A stretch of DNA of 64,000 nucleotides from a bacterium (GCA_905221385.1 CAJNCV010000009.1:1-64000), one strand, 5' to 3'. Shown: positions 36,806 to 46,470, numbered from the stretch's first letter. Notes: generated by a model from the sequence alone, not told the origin. A program made the numbers and translations.

Positions 36806-37276
36806 ATGGCAACATACGGATTTTTAGATGTTTTAGAGGAAGAGTTGGACAAGAACTTTCCCTTTGACTATGAGATCAGCTGGGATAAGCGCAACCATGC
36901 AGTTGAAGTGAGTTTTTTACTAGAAGCGCAAAACGCTACAGGTGTGGAGATGGTGGATGAGGACGGAGAAGTTTCGTCAGATGATATTCTTTTTGAGGAA
37001 GCGGTGCTTTTTTACAATCCTGCCAAGTCAACAGTCAATGAAGAAGACTATTTAACGGTCATCCCTTATCTGCCTAAAAAAGGATTTTCTCGTGAATTTT
37101 TGGCCTATTTCGCCCTTTTTCTTAAAGATACTGCCGAGGTTGGGCTGGATGCCCTCATGGACTTTTTGGAAAACCCAGAAGCAGAGGAATTCGTCATGGA
37201 ATGGAACCAAGAAGTCTTTGAAGAAGGAAAAGTTGGCTTTGAAGAAAAGGAATTTTACCCTTATCCGAGATACTAG
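36806..37276 (+). CDS. DUF3013-family protein
   Basis: 156 residues, acidic and soluble (MATYGFLDVLEEELDKNFPFDYEISWDKRNHAVEVSFLLEAQN). DUF3013 is a lactobacillales-specific family without known function. AAGAGG precedes the ATG. Divergent from rarA, and followed after 18 bases by the M50-like gene, probably in one operon through the GNAT gene. Confidence 0.85.
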   Translation: MATYGFLDVLEEELDKNFPFDYEISWDKRNHAVEVSFLLEAQNATGVEMVDEDGEVSSDDILFEEAVLFYNPAKSTVNEEDYLTVIPYLPKKGFSREFLAYFALFLKDTAEVGLDALMDFLENPEAEEFVMEWNQEVFEEGKVGFEEKEFYPYPRY

Positions 37277-37294
37277 GAGTTTGGAGAAGGTGGT

Positions 37295-38362
37295 ATGAAA
37301 AAATTTGGGACGTATTTGGTTTATGTGCTAGCTTTTGTCTTTATTATGCTAGCTTTTGCTTGTGGCACTATCGCATTTGCAGAGTTGGGGTATTCCGCAG
37401 TTTTAGTCTTTACTTTTGGTTATGCATTTGCTCTTCTAAGCATATATTTAATCTTTATTCTTCATGAGCTGGGTCATGCTTTTTGTGGCTACTTGACAGG
37501 CTATCGGTTGGTGGCTTTTGGATTAGGACATTTTCTTTTGACCAAAAAGTCAGGTAGGTTTCATCTTAGTCGAACAGCCGTTCTGAAAAATGTTGATGCC
37601 CAGTATATTGGATTAAAAGAAGATGAAAGCGATCAAAGAATCATCCTGATGCTTTCAGGAGGTTTGCTGGTTCATCTCAGTTTGATATTATTGGCGATAT
37701 TGTTTGGATTTTTGACAAAAAGCTGGTATTTTGCTGGTACTTGGATTTTTCTGAATTTGTCTTTCTTCCTAAACAACGCTTTGCCAGTCGGCATTACCGA
37801 TGGAGCGAAAATCTGGGAATTGTTACAACACCCTGAAAATACCAAATACGCTTACTTGGTGTTGAGGCATTCTGCTCAAACTTTGCTCGCTCCTCAAGAA
37901 TATGATTTGAAAGATTTTATCATGCCTGTTTCTGAGGATGCAAGTGGGAGTTTTGCAGAAAGTATTCAAACTCTTGAGGGAGTGGTTTTCATATTGGATG
38001 GTCATTTAGAGACAGCTAAAAAGCTATTTCAATCTTTACTAGAGAGAACAGAACACTCGCTGTCTGAAACTTTTTGCCAACTATGCCTTCTTCAAATCGC
38101 CTTGCTGGAAGGAGATAATGAGAAAGTGGAGGAATATGCAAGTATTCGAAGCGTTAAATCCTTTTTATCTCTAAAAATGACAGACATGCAGATGATTCAA
38201 GCCTGGTATCAATTTAAGGTAAAGAAAGATGTCGCTCAAACTCGCAAGGCTATAAAGATTGCTAGACAGAAAATGAATAGCAGCCGAATGCTACGGGACG
38301 AGAAACGCTATTATGAAAACTGGTTAGCAGAGCTGGAAAAGGCATTAGCCGAAGGAGTCTAA
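37295..38362 (+). CDS. M50-like membrane zinc metalloprotease
   Basis: 355 residues. Several N-terminal membrane segments, with the zinc motif HELGHAF at about residue 57 inside the second or third, as in site-2-type intramembrane proteases. A later LNNALPVGITDGAKI (about 160-175) resembles the second conserved motif (NxxPxxxxDG). The last 150 residues are a cytoplasmic helical, TPR-like region. Substrate unknown; the related B. subtilis and streptococcal proteins handle membrane peptides. Adjacent to NUDIX and GNAT genes with 1-base spacing downstream. Confidence 0.8.
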   Translation: MKKFGTYLVYVLAFVFIMLAFACGTIAFAELGYSAVLVFTFGYAFALLSIYLIFILHELGHAFCGYLTGYRLVAFGLGHFLLTKKSGRFHLSRTAVLKNVDAQYIGLKEDESDQRIILMLSGGLLVHLSLILLAILFGFLTKSWYFAGTWIFLNLSFFLNNALPVGITDGAKIWELLQHPENTKYAYLVLRHSAQTLLAPQEYDLKDFIMPVSEDASGSFAESIQTLEGVVFILDGHLETAKKLFQSLLERTEHSLSETFCQLCLLQIALLEGDNEKVEEYASIRSVKSFLSLKMTDMQMIQAWYQFKVKKDVAQTRKAIKIARQKMNSSRMLRDEKRYYENWLAELEKALAEGV

Positions 38363-38363
38363 T

Positions 38364-38795
38364 ATGGGAATAGAAATTTCTGATTTTACAGGCTGCAAGA
38401 TTGCCCTCTTTTGTGACGATAGAATTTTAACTATCTTGCGGGATGACAAGGGAAATATCCCATGGCCCAATATGTGGGAACTGCCAGGTGGTGGGCGCGA
38501 AGGTGATGAAAGTCCTTTTGAGTGCGCAGCGCGTGAAGTTTTTGAGGAACTGGGGATTCGTCTGACTAAAGATTGTCTGCTTTGGAGAAAGGTTTATCCC
38601 AGTATGCTTTTTGAGGGGAAGGAATCCGTCTTTCTAGTTGGTCAGTTGACACAGGAACAATTTGACAGTATCGTCTTTGGAGATGAAGGACAGGGCTACA
38701 AACTGATGAGTATTGATGGGTTTCTTGGCTCAGATAAGGTTGTACCCCAGTTGCAGGATAGAGTGAGGGAATATGTGGAGAGAGACTATGATTAG
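38364..38795 (+). CDS. NUDIX hydrolase
   Basis: 143 residues. The NUDIX box reads GGGREGDESPFECAAREVFEELGI (about residues 37-60), matching GX5EX7REUXEEXGU with all catalytic Glu residues. It hydrolyses a nucleoside diphosphate linked to an unknown group. It overlaps the following acetyltransferase gene by 8 bases and starts one base after the protease stop, so the three are a translationally coupled group. Confidence 0.9.
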   Translation: MGIEISDFTGCKIALFCDDRILTILRDDKGNIPWPNMWELPGGGREGDESPFECAAREVFEELGIRLTKDCLLWRKVYPSMLFEGKESVFLVGQLTQEQFDSIVFGDEGQGYKLMSIDGFLGSDKVVPQLQDRVREYVERDYD

Positions 38796-39261
38796 ACTTG
38801 AACGAGCAGGAGCAGAAGATTTAGAAACCGTAATTGCAATTCAAAGAGCCAGTTTTAAGGCTGTCTATGAGAAATACCAAGATGAGTATGATCCCTATCT
38901 CGAGGACCGCGAACGAATCAAGTGGAAACTAGTTGAACGTCCCAATAGCTATTACTACTTTGTGAAAGAAAAGGACGAAAATATCGGATTTTTACGAGTT
39001 CAGACCAATGAAGAGTTGACGGAGGCTTGGTTGGGAACGGCAGCGATTTTACCCCAGTATCAAGGAAAAGGTTATGGTTCTGAAGGATTGGAATTGCTGG
39101 AAAAGGAATTTCCGACGATTAAACAGTGGGATTTGTGTACAGTATTACAGGATGCGGGCATGGTCGCTTTTTATGAGAAAAATGGCTACCGTCAAACTCA
39201 TATCGAGCCTGAAAAAGAAGGTATGGATATGGTTTACATGAAAAAATGGATTGACAAATAG
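38788..39261 (+). CDS. GNAT-family N-acetyltransferase
   Basis: 157 residues from ATG 38788, which follows GGAGAGAG and overlaps the NUDIX stop. It contains the acetyl-CoA binding motif AILPQYQGKGYGSEGLELLE (about 85-104) and a C-terminal MVAFYEKNGYRQTHIEPEKEGMDMVYM typical of the fold. Substrate unknown. A gap of about 140 bases with a leader-like sequence separates it from prmA. Confidence 0.9.
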   Translation: MIRLERAGAEDLETVIAIQRASFKAVYEKYQDEYDPYLEDRERIKWKLVERPNSYYYFVKEKDENIGFLRVQTNEELTEAWLGTAAILPQYQGKGYGSEGLELLEKEFPTIKQWDLCTVLQDAGMVAFYEKNGYRQTHIEPEKEGMDMVYMKKWIDK

Positions 39262-39288
39262 AAAGGATGGTTCGGTTACATTTCTAAA

Positions 39289-39397
39289 CTGAACCCGCCC
39301 TAAACACTGTGCCAAAAAGAGAAACTTCTCATAGACACAAGCGTCTTCAGAGAGTCTCCTATTTTGGCTTTGTGTTTTACGGGCTTGGTATCTTAAT
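39289..39397 (+). promoter_or_regulatory. Leader-like sequence upstream of prmA, related to the pnp leader
   Basis: It starts CTGAACCCGCCC and ends at the prmA start. The final 39 bases (39359-39397) match 4671-4709 upstream of pnp at 30 of 39 positions without gaps, and the 5' part shares GAACCCG, CTGTG and AAAAAGA blocks. A small hairpin AGAC-ACAAGC-GTCT is present. The open frame of prmA runs through it, but there is no reason to think it is translated. Function unknown. Confidence 0.5.
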
Positions 39398-39398
39398 T

Positions 39399-40349
39399 AT
39401 GGAAACATGGCAAGAGTTAAAAGTTACAGTGAAGCGTGAGGGGGAGGAGCTGGTCTCCAATCTCTTGATTGAGCTGGGAGCGCAAGGTGTTGCGATCGAA
39501 GATAGTATGGACTATGTGGGGAATGTGGATCGCTTTGGTGAGATTTTCCCTGAGGTTGAGCAGCAAGAAGAAATCGTAGTGACAGCCTACTATCCTGATA
39601 CGGTTGATGTGGCAGTAGTTGAGGCAGACTTGCAGGCTCGTCTCCTAGAATTAACAGATTTTATGGATCTGGGAGAGGTCAAGATGGGCACGACTGCCTT
39701 GGCTGAGGAAGATTGGGCAGACAACTGGAAGAAATACTATGAGCCAGCTCGTATCACACATGATTTGACCATCGTACCGTCCTGGACAGCCTATGAGGCG
39801 ACAGTGGGAGAAAAGATTATCAAGCTGGATCCAGGCATGGCCTTTGGGACTGGGACGCATCCAACCACTAAGATGAGTCTCTTCGCCTTGGAGCAGGTTC
39901 TTCGTGGTGGCGAAACGGTGCTTGATGTGGGTACTGGTTCAGGTGTCCTTTCTATTGCCAGCTCGCTTCTGGGTGCCAAGGAAATTTTCGCCTATGACCT
40001 GGATGATGTGGCGGTTCGTGTCGCTCAGGAAAATATTGAACTCAACCCTGGCATGGAAAATATCCATGTAGCAGCTGGAGATTTGCTCAAGGGTGTGGAA
40101 ATTGAGGCAGATATGATTGTGGCTAATATCTTGGCGGATATTCTCATTCATCTGACAGATGATGCTTTTCGCTTGGTCAAGGATGAAGGCTACCTCATCA
40201 TGAGTGGGATTATCAAGGACAAGTGGGACATGGTGCGCGAGTCGGCTGAGTCAGCTGGATTTTTCCTTGAAACTCACATGATTCAAGGGAAATGGAACGC
40301 CTGTATCTTTAAGAAGACTAAGGATATTTCAGGTGTGATTGGAGGCTAG
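39399..40349 (+). CDS. prmA: Ribosomal protein L11 methyltransferase
   Basis: 316 residues from ATG 39399 ([36 protein letters not shown]), the usual start of the family; the frame extends 30 codons upstream into the leader. A clear ribosome site is lacking. The methyltransferase domain carries [28 protein letters not shown] (SAM motif I) and the catalytic NILAD. It methylates ribosomal protein L11. rsmE follows with the ATG one base after its stop. Confidence 0.95.
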   Translation: METWQELKVTVKREGEELVSNLLIELGAQGVAIEDSMDYVGNVDRFGEIFPEVEQQEEIVVTAYYPDTVDVAVVEADLQARLLELTDFMDLGEVKMGTTALAEEDWADNWKKYYEPARITHDLTIVPSWTAYEATVGEKIIKLDPGMAFGTGTHPTTKMSLFALEQVLRGGETVLDVGTGSGVLSIASSLLGAKEIFAYDLDDVAVRVAQENIELNPGMENIHVAAGDLLKGVEIEADMIVANILADILIHLTDDAFRLVKDEGYLIMSGIIKDKWDMVRESAESAGFFLETHMIQGKWNACIFKKTKDISGVIGG

Positions 40350-40350
40350 C

Positions 40351-41094
40351 ATGCAACAGTATTTTGTCAAAGGCAGTGCAGTTTCTCCCGTCACCATTGA
40401 GGATAAGGAAACCAGTAAGCATATGTTTCAGGTCATGCGCTTGAAAGAAGATGATGAGGTTACTTTGGTTTTTGATGATGGCATCAAGCGCTTGGCGCGC
40501 GTGCTGGATGTGGAAAATCGTCAGTTTGAGTTGGTTCAAGAATTAGCTGACAATGTGGAACTGCCCGTTCAAGTAACCATCGCATCAGGTTTTCCTAAGG
40601 GAGACAAGCTAGAATTTATCACGCAAAAAGTGACGGAACTGGGTGCCAGCCAAATTTGGGCATTTCCTGCCGATTGGTCGGTCGCAAAGTGGGATGGTAA
40701 GAAATTGGGCAAAAAGATTGAAAAACTGGAAAAAATCGCCCTTGGAGCAGCAGAACAAAGCAAGCGTAATTTCGTTCCAAGTATCCAGCTTTTCGAGAAA
40801 AAAACAGATTTCCTAGCTCAGCTGGACCAGTTTGACTCTATCGTAGTAGCCTATGAAGAGTCGGCTAAAGAAGGAGAAGCCGCTGCACTTTTGCAAGCAG
40901 TTGCTGGTCTTGAAACAGGAGCTAAACTGCTCTTTATCTTTGGTCCAGAAGGTGGTCTCTCACCTGCAGAAATTGAAAGTTTTGAAGCTAAAGGAGCCGT
41001 CTTGGCAGGACTTGGCCCTCGAATTTTGCGAGCTGAAACAGCGCCACTTTATGCCTTATCTGCCCTTAGTGTTTTATTAGAATTAGAGAAATAA
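40351..41094 (+). CDS. rsmE: 16S rRNA m3U1498 methyltransferase
   Basis: 247 residues, a SPOUT-class methyltransferase with a knotted SAM site. N-terminal PUA-like domain (MQQYFVKGSAVSPVTIEDKETSKHMFQVMRLKEDDEV), then FPKGDKLEFITQKVTELGASQIWAF, AAEQSKRNFVP and the C-terminal knot FIFGPEGGLSPAEIESFEAKGAVLAGLGPRILRAETAPLYAL. ATG 40351 follows GGAGG located in the end of prmA. The prmA-rsmE pair is widespread in Firmicutes. Confidence 0.96.
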   Translation: MQQYFVKGSAVSPVTIEDKETSKHMFQVMRLKEDDEVTLVFDDGIKRLARVLDVENRQFELVQELADNVELPVQVTIASGFPKGDKLEFITQKVTELGASQIWAFPADWSVAKWDGKKLGKKIEKLEKIALGAAEQSKRNFVPSIQLFEKKTDFLAQLDQFDSIVVAYEESAKEGEAAALLQAVAGLETGAKLLFIFGPEGGLSPAEIESFEAKGAVLAGLGPRILRAETAPLYALSALSVLLELEK

Positions 41095-41104
41095 GAGGAA
41101 GAAA

Positions 41105-42901
41105 ATGGAACAAAAACACCGTTCAGAATTTCCAGAGAAGGAACTTTGGGACTTAACAGCCCTATACCAAGACCGTGAGGATTTCTTGCGTGCAATCGAG
41201 AAAACACGAGAGGATATCAATCAATTTAGCCGTGACTACAAGGATAATCTTCACACTTTTGAAGATTTCGAGAAGGCCTTTGCAGAATTGGAACAAATTT
41301 ACATTCAGATGAGTCATATCGGCAATTACGCCTTTATGCCTCAGACGACAGACTATAGCAATGAAGAGTTCGCCAATATCGCCCAAGCTGGGATGGAATT
41401 TGAAACAGATGCCAGCGTAGCCTTGACCTTCTTTGACGACGCCTTGGTGGCAGCAGACGAGGAGGTCTTGGACCGTTTGGGTGAGCTGCCACACTTAACG
41501 GCAGCCATTCGTCAGGCTAAAATCAAAAAAGCCCACTATCTAGGAGCTGATGTGGAGAAGGCCTTGACTAATCTTGGCGAAGTTTTCTATAGTCCACAGG
41601 ACATCTACACCAAGATGCGAGCTGGGGACTTTGAGATGGCTGACTTTGAAGCCCAGGGCAAGACCTACAAAAATAGCTTTGTGACCTATGAAAATTTCTA
41701 CCAAAACCACGAGGACGCTGAAGTCCGTGAGAAATCTTTCCGTTCCTTCTCAGAGGGACTTCGTAAGCACCAAAATACAGCTGCGGCAGCCTATTTAGCC
41801 CAAGTCAAGTCTGAAAAACTGTTGGCTGATATGAAAGGTTATGACTCAGTCTTTGATTATCTCCTAGCTGAGCAAGAAGTGGAGCGTGCCATGTTTGACC
41901 GTCAGATTGATCTCATCATGAAGGATTTTGCGCCAGTTGCTCAGAGATACCTCAAGCATGTTGCCAAGGTCAATGGTCTTGAAAAGATGACCTTTGCAGA
42001 CTGGAAATTGGATTTGGACAGCGCCCTGAATCCTGAAGTGACTATTGATGATGCCTATGATTTGGTCATGAAGTCAGTAGAACCTTTAGGACAAGAATAT
42101 TGTCAGGAAGTTGCTCGCTATCAAGAAGAACGCTGGGTGGACTTTGCTGCTAATAGTGGCAAGGATTCTGGTGGTTATGCGGCGGATCCATATCGCGTGC
42201 ACCCTTATGTCCTCATGAGTTGGACTGGTCGTTTGAGCGATGTCTATACCTTGATTCATGAAATTGGGCATTCTGGTCAATTTATCTTTTCAGATAATCA
42301 CCAAAGCTACTTCAATGCCCACATGTCGACTTACTATGTCGAAGCGCCGTCAACCTTCAATGAATTGCTTTTAAGTGATTACTTGGAACACCAATCTGAC
42401 GACCCACGTCAAAAACGCTTCGCTCTTGCTCACCGCTTGACAGACACCTACTTCCATAACTTTATCACCCACCTCTTGGAAGCCGCCTTCCAGCGTAAGG
42501 TTTATACATTGATTGAAGAAGGGGAAACCTTTGGGGCAAGTAAACTCAACAGCATTATGAAGGAAGTTCTGACGGATTTCTGGGGAGATGCTATTGAAAT
42601 TGACGACGATGCGGCCTTGACTTGGATGCGCCAGGCTCACTACTACATGGGCTTGTATAGCTACACCTACTCAGCTGGACTAGTCATCTCGACAGCTGGA
42701 TATCTTCATCTGAAACACTCAGAAACTGGAGCTGAGGATTGGCTCAATCTTCTTAAGTCTGGTGGTAGCAAGACACCACTTGAGTCAGCCATGATTATCG
42801 GTGCTGATACCTCAACAGACAAACCACTCCGTGATACCATCCAATTCTTGTCAGATACAGTTGATCAGATTATTGCCTATAGTGCGGAGTTGGGAGAGTA
42901 A
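41105..42901 (+). CDS. pepF: Oligoendopeptidase F (M3 family)
   Basis: 598 residues, soluble zinc peptidase that trims oligopeptides. The zinc site HEIGHSGQF is at about residue 385, with the downstream Glu ligand in PSTFNELLLSDYL. The N-terminal helical part (EFPEKELWDLTALYQDREDF) is typical. No signal peptide. GAGGAAG precedes the ATG, 10 bases after rsmE, so probably co-transcribed. Confidence 0.95.
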   Translation: MEQKHRSEFPEKELWDLTALYQDREDFLRAIEKTREDINQFSRDYKDNLHTFEDFEKAFAELEQIYIQMSHIGNYAFMPQTTDYSNEEFANIAQAGMEFETDASVALTFFDDALVAADEEVLDRLGELPHLTAAIRQAKIKKAHYLGADVEKALTNLGEVFYSPQDIYTKMRAGDFEMADFEAQGKTYKNSFVTYENFYQNHEDAEVREKSFRSFSEGLRKHQNTAAAAYLAQVKSEKLLADMKGYDSVFDYLLAEQEVERAMFDRQIDLIMKDFAPVAQRYLKHVAKVNGLEKMTFADWKLDLDSALNPEVTIDDAYDLVMKSVEPLGQEYCQEVARYQEERWVDFAANSGKDSGGYAADPYRVHPYVLMSWTGRLSDVYTLIHEIGHSGQFIFSDNHQSYFNAHMSTYYVEAPSTFNELLLSDYLEHQSDDPRQKRFALAHRLTDTYFHNFITHLLEAAFQRKVYTLIEEGETFGASKLNSIMKEVLTDFWGDAIEIDDDAALTWMRQAHYYMGLYSYTYSAGLVISTAGYLHLKHSETGAEDWLNLLKSGGSKTPLESAMIIGADTSTDKPLRDTIQFLSDTVDQIIAYSAELGE

Positions 42902-42929
42902 GGGAATAGACAGATTTTAGGAGAATAAT

Positions 42930-43712
42930 ATGAATAGAATCAAAAAATGGCTGGAACAAAATCCCCAAAGAATGCATTTTATCAAAATTGGTCTAGTTTT
43001 GTTGGGAGTCATTCTATTGATTGCTCTACCTACTCTCTATCTTGTTTTGAGCGGAGTCGGTATTTGGTATTTTGTAAAGAAAGCGCCAGATATTCGAAAA
43101 AGAAATCTAATGATAGGAATTTTCATTGTCAGTTTTGTTTCAGTTGCTCTTCAAACTCCAACAGTCACAAAGAAAACTTCATCTTCTCAATCAGAAACTA
43201 AGCAGACTGCGACATCTACTACTTCGACAGCTTCAACCACGGATACTTCATCTAGTATAGAGGAAGCAAAACGAGTCGAAGACGAGAAAAAAGCTAAAGA
43301 AAAAGCAGAAGAAGAGAGAATTGCTAAAGAAAAGGCTGCAAATGAGTTGCAAGAAAAAGGTGAAACCTTAGTCAAACAATTGGAAGACAGTCAAGATGCG
43401 AGTCAAGTAAAGTCTGCTAAAGAAACAGTTAATCAGATTGAAAATAATGATAAAAAGACAGAGTTGCTTGATAGAATAGGTGCAGTCGAATCATCAATTT
43501 CTCAAAAAGAAGAAGAGAAAAGAATTGCACGCGAAGCTGAAACCAAAGCCCAACAGCAAGATAGAATTGTCTATGTCGCAGACCATGGGAAATCAAAAGT
43601 TTATTGGTATAGTAAGGATAGAATGCCTTCAAAAACGAATAAAGCTAACGTTGTTGAGATGACAGAAGCAGATGCGATTGCAGCAGGAAAAACTCCATCT
43701 AAAAAAGAATAA
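42930..43712 (+). CDS. Membrane-anchored coiled-coil protein with nuclease-associated C-terminal motif
   Basis: 260 residues. Two membrane segments (about 19-45 and 60-78), a Ser/Thr-rich linker (about 84-115), and a long charged coiled coil (about 115-205, rich in EEAKRVEDEKKAKEKAEEER). The C-terminal VYVADHGKSKVYWYSKDRMPSKTN resembles the short domain appended to some streptococcal thermonuclease or DNA-entry nuclease proteins, but no catalytic domain is present. GGAG precedes the ATG. Function unknown. Confidence 0.7.
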   Translation: MNRIKKWLEQNPQRMHFIKIGLVLLGVILLIALPTLYLVLSGVGIWYFVKKAPDIRKRNLMIGIFIVSFVSVALQTPTVTKKTSSSQSETKQTATSTTSTASTTDTSSSIEEAKRVEDEKKAKEKAEEERIAKEKAANELQEKGETLVKQLEDSQDASQVKSAKETVNQIENNDKKTELLDRIGAVESSISQKEEEKRIAREAETKAQQQDRIVYVADHGKSKVYWYSKDRMPSKTNKANVVEMTEADAIAAGKTPSKKE

Positions 43713-43773
43713 GACAGAAAGTTATCTTGGGCTGGTTTTTTGAACAGTTGCTAGAAATGTAGAGGTACTTGAG

Positions 43774-44565
43774 ATGCGTAAAAAATTACAAAGAAAAGTG
43801 ACAGAAGAAAAACCAAGCTATAGCCGAGAAGAAATCCAGTGGTTGCTTGAGCATTTAGGAGATCCCTCTCCAGAAATTCGAGACGAACTTGTTTTTACGA
43901 GTTTGGCTAGAGGTATTCAAGAAGAGTTGTTTACCCTTGAGCAGTTTCAGTTTATCTCAGAAGAGGTCTCCTCTGATGAAGGTCTATACAAAGAGATTGA
44001 TAGTAGAGGAGTTTCGGCTCTTAAACGTTCTTTTAGGGCGCTTATTTATGCCAATCTACTGTCCTGCGATGGTACTCAGGAATCACTTTATTACCAGCAG
44101 TTGCCTTCTCCTATCAAGGCTACCATGCTAAATCAAGGCTTACACTATCTTACAAAGGAAAAAGAGACGACGGGCTACGATCCTCAGTTTGGTTGGATCC
44201 ACGCATTTGCGCATGGGGCTGATCTATTAACGGAAGTTATATGCCATCCTAGCTTTCCAAAGTCAGATATAGCCGAAGCATTTGAAATCATTGGAGAAAT
44301 CTTTAAACGTGTTGAGATTAGTTTTACAAATGATGAAGATTGGCGGTTAGCGAGAGTACTTTATGAACCAATCTTACGAGGGAAAATCGAACCGTCTCTC
44401 CTCACTGCTTGGTTGCAAACAGTTGAATTTCCTTTTAAAGAAGTAAATGATTTCCATAAATTTTCCAATTTCAGATCTTGTTTGCTGGAAATTTACCTTC
44501 AACTAGACTGTCATAATTTTTTACAAGATGACTTGAAAAAAATCATTCAATCTTTTCACTATTAA
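43774..44565 (+). CDS. DUF2785-domain protein
   Basis: 263 residues, mostly helical. FGWIHAFAHGADLLTEVICHPSFP (about 147-170) is the recognisable core of DUF2785. Family function is unknown. A weak ribosome site precedes the ATG (GAGGTACTTGAG). It stands at the end of a rightward run and converges on the acetoin reductase gene, with a shared terminator between. Confidence 0.8.
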   Translation: MRKKLQRKVTEEKPSYSREEIQWLLEHLGDPSPEIRDELVFTSLARGIQEELFTLEQFQFISEEVSSDEGLYKEIDSRGVSALKRSFRALIYANLLSCDGTQESLYYQQLPSPIKATMLNQGLHYLTKEKETTGYDPQFGWIHAFAHGADLLTEVICHPSFPKSDIAEAFEIIGEIFKRVEISFTNDEDWRLARVLYEPILRGKIEPSLLTAWLQTVEFPFKEVNDFHKFSNFRSCLLEIYLQLDCHNFLQDDLKKIIQSFHY

Positions 44566-44640
44566 ATTTTATACGGTTACTGTATGGAAAATTAGCTAAT
44601 GGTTTTGAAAAAGTGTTGAAATTGAAATGGTGCAGATAGT

Positions 44641-44674
44641 AAAAGAGGTTGTATACTTATCCCAACCTCTTTTT
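44641..44674. terminator. Bidirectional terminator
   Basis: The stem AAAAGAGGTTG / CAACCTCTTTTT lies between two convergent genes, with A- and T-rich flanks. Confidence 0.85.
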
Positions 44675-44681
44675 ATGTATC

Positions 44682-45446
44682 TTAATGGAATTGCATACCA
44701 CCATCAACGATAATTGTTTGACCTGTGATGTAGTTTGAATCTGGTCCAGCAAGGAAGCTGACAGCTGCAGCCACATCTTCTGGTTCAGATAGACGTTTCA
44801 AGGTAATATCTTTTGCGAATGTCTGCATACCCCATTCGTCATCTTTTCCAGCATTTTTTCCAACTTGGTGAGCAATATCGTACATCATTGGGGTTTTTAC
44901 GATACCTGGTGCGTAGGCATTGACAGTAATGCCTGAGCCTGCCAAATCTCGTGCCAATGTTTGTGTAATTCCACGAACAGCAAATTTTGTACCACCATAA
45001 ACTGTCAGGTTAGGATTTCCGACAACACCTGCTTGAGAAGTTGCGTTGATAATTTTACCACCGTGACCAAGTGATTTAAATTGAGCTTGAGCAGCTTGGG
45101 AACCCCAAATCACCCCACCGACGTTAATACCGAATGTACGTGTAAATTGTTCTTCTGTAATAGTATCAAGAGGAGTAGTTGGGGCGACACCAGCGTTATT
45201 TACGACAACATTCAAGTCACCAAAATGGTCAACAACCTTTTGAAATGCTTGGGCAACTTCTGCTTGTTTTGAGACATCTGCTACGACAGCAAAAGCATTT
45301 TCAGCTGATAATTCGGCAACAGCTTTTTCAGCCGTTTCTGGATTGTAGTCTAAGACTCCTACTTTAAAGCCATCTTGGACTAAACGTTTTGCAATTGCAA
45401 AACCAATCCCTTGACCTGCACCTGTGACAATAGCAACTTTAGACAT
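44682..45446 (-). CDS. Short-chain dehydrogenase, acetoin (diacetyl) reductase type
   Basis: 254 residues, classical SDR. NAD-binding [12 protein letters not shown] (about residues 8-19), NNAG (about 86-89), catalytic Ser in INATSQAG and the YGGTK Tyr-Lys pair (about 153-157). Sequence and length resemble butA-type (S)-acetoin-forming diacetyl reductases, which interconvert diacetyl, acetoin and butanediol. Substrate is inferred. GGAGGAATC precedes the ATG. Single gene, divergent from the aquaporin across 268 bases. Confidence 0.88.
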   Translation of the reverse strand: MSKVAIVTGAGQGIGFAIAKRLVQDGFKVGVLDYNPETAEKAVAELSAENAFAVVADVSKQAEVAQAFQKVVDHFGDLNVVVNNAGVAPTTPLDTITEEQFTRTFGINVGGVIWGSQAAQAQFKSLGHGGKIINATSQAGVVGNPNLTVYGGTKFAVRGITQTLARDLAGSGITVNAYAPGIVKTPMMYDIAHQVGKNAGKDDEWGMQTFAKDITLKRLSEPEDVAAAVSFLAGPDSNYITGQTIIVDGGMQFH

Positions 45447-45655
45447 ATGATTCCTCCTTGGTATCAGCGATACCGTTCAAATGTTCTATAAAAGAACAGC
45501 AAGGGTTTACAAATGAGCCTCGATAACGATTCTTGAAACCCCTATCAATGCTACATTAATAGTATACACCTTTGAAAAAAATGTTTCAAATAAATGCCTC
45601 TATTGTATAAAAAGATTCAAATGAAGCCTCAACAAAAATTTCCAAGTCATTTTTC

Positions 45656-45684
45656 TTGAATACGCTCATTTGTTTTGGTAAACT
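45656..45684 (+). promoter_or_regulatory. Aquaporin gene promoter
   Basis: TTGAAT, a 17-base spacer and TAAACT lie about 30 bases before the ATG. The remaining 45447-45655 is AT-rich and must also hold the divergent reductase promoter; I could not assign it. Confidence 0.65.
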
Positions 45685-45714
45685 GGTACATAGCTTTTAA
45701 AAAGGAGATAGAAG

Positions 45715-46383
45715 ATGAAAAAATTTGTCGCTGAATTAATCGGTACTTTCATGCTTGTGTTCATCGGAACAGGAGCCGTTGTGTTTGGAAATGGTCTTGA
45801 AGGTCTTGGCCACCTAGGAATTGCTTTGGCCTTTGGTTTGGCAATTGTAGTTGCAGCTTACTCAATCGGAACCGTTTCAGGCGCTCACTTGAACCCAGCC
45901 GTTTCGATCGCTATGTTTGTAAACAAACGTTTGTCATCTTCAGAACTTGTAAACTACATCCTTGGACAAGTAGTTGGAGCTTTCCTTGCGTCAGTTGCAG
46001 TATTTTTCCTCTTGTCAAACTCAGGCATGTCAACTGCTAGTCTTGGTGAAAATGCCTTGGCAAACGGTGTCACTGTCTTTGGTGGATTCTTGTTTGAAGT
46101 CATCGCAACTTTCTTGTTTGTTTTGGTGATCATGACTGTGACTTCAGCAAGTAAAGGAAATGGTGCGATTGCTGGTTTAGTGATTGGTTTGTCATTGACA
46201 GCCTTGATCCTTGTGGGATTGAACATCACTGGACTTTCAGTAAACCCAGCTCGTAGCTTGGCGCCTGCTGTATTGGTAGGTGGCGCAGCCCTTCAACAAG
46301 TATGGATTTTCATTCTTGCACCAATCGTTGGTGGCGTTCTTGCAGCACTTGTTGCGAAAAACTTCCTTGGAACAGAAGAATAA
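45715..46383 (+). CDS. MIP-family aquaporin / glycerol facilitator
   Basis: 222 residues with six membrane segments. Both pore motifs are present: HLNPAVS (about residue 60) and SVNPARS (about residue 178, with the selectivity-filter Arg). At this length it is closer to small aquaporins than to full GlpF glycerol channels. A pneumococcal homologue has been linked to water, oxygen or peroxide permeation. AAAGGAGA precedes the ATG. Monocistronic, adjacent to trxA on the opposite strand. Confidence 0.93.
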   Translation: MKKFVAELIGTFMLVFIGTGAVVFGNGLEGLGHLGIALAFGLAIVVAAYSIGTVSGAHLNPAVSIAMFVNKRLSSSELVNYILGQVVGAFLASVAVFFLLSNSGMSTASLGENALANGVTVFGGFLFEVIATFLFVLVIMTVTSASKGNGAIAGLVIGLSLTALILVGLNITGLSVNPARSLAPAVLVGGAALQQVWIFILAPIVGGVLAALVAKNFLGTEE

Positions 46384-46388
46384 TAAGC

Positions 46389-46430
46389 AAAAAGAGCCTT
46401 GCTCCCCAATTTGAGGAACAGGGCTTTTTC
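46389..46430 (+). terminator. Aquaporin gene terminator
   Basis: The imperfect stem AAAAAGAGCC...GGGCTTTTTC lies just after the stop codon. Confidence 0.75.
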
Positions 46431-46438
46431 TATGCAAA

Positions 46439-46470
46439 CAAAAAAGCACTCCCTTTTTGAATGGGAGTGT
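46439..46470 (-). terminator. trxA terminator
   Basis: The stem CACTCCC / GGGAGTG is followed on the minus strand by CTTTTTTG, just after the trxA stop. Confidence 0.85.
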
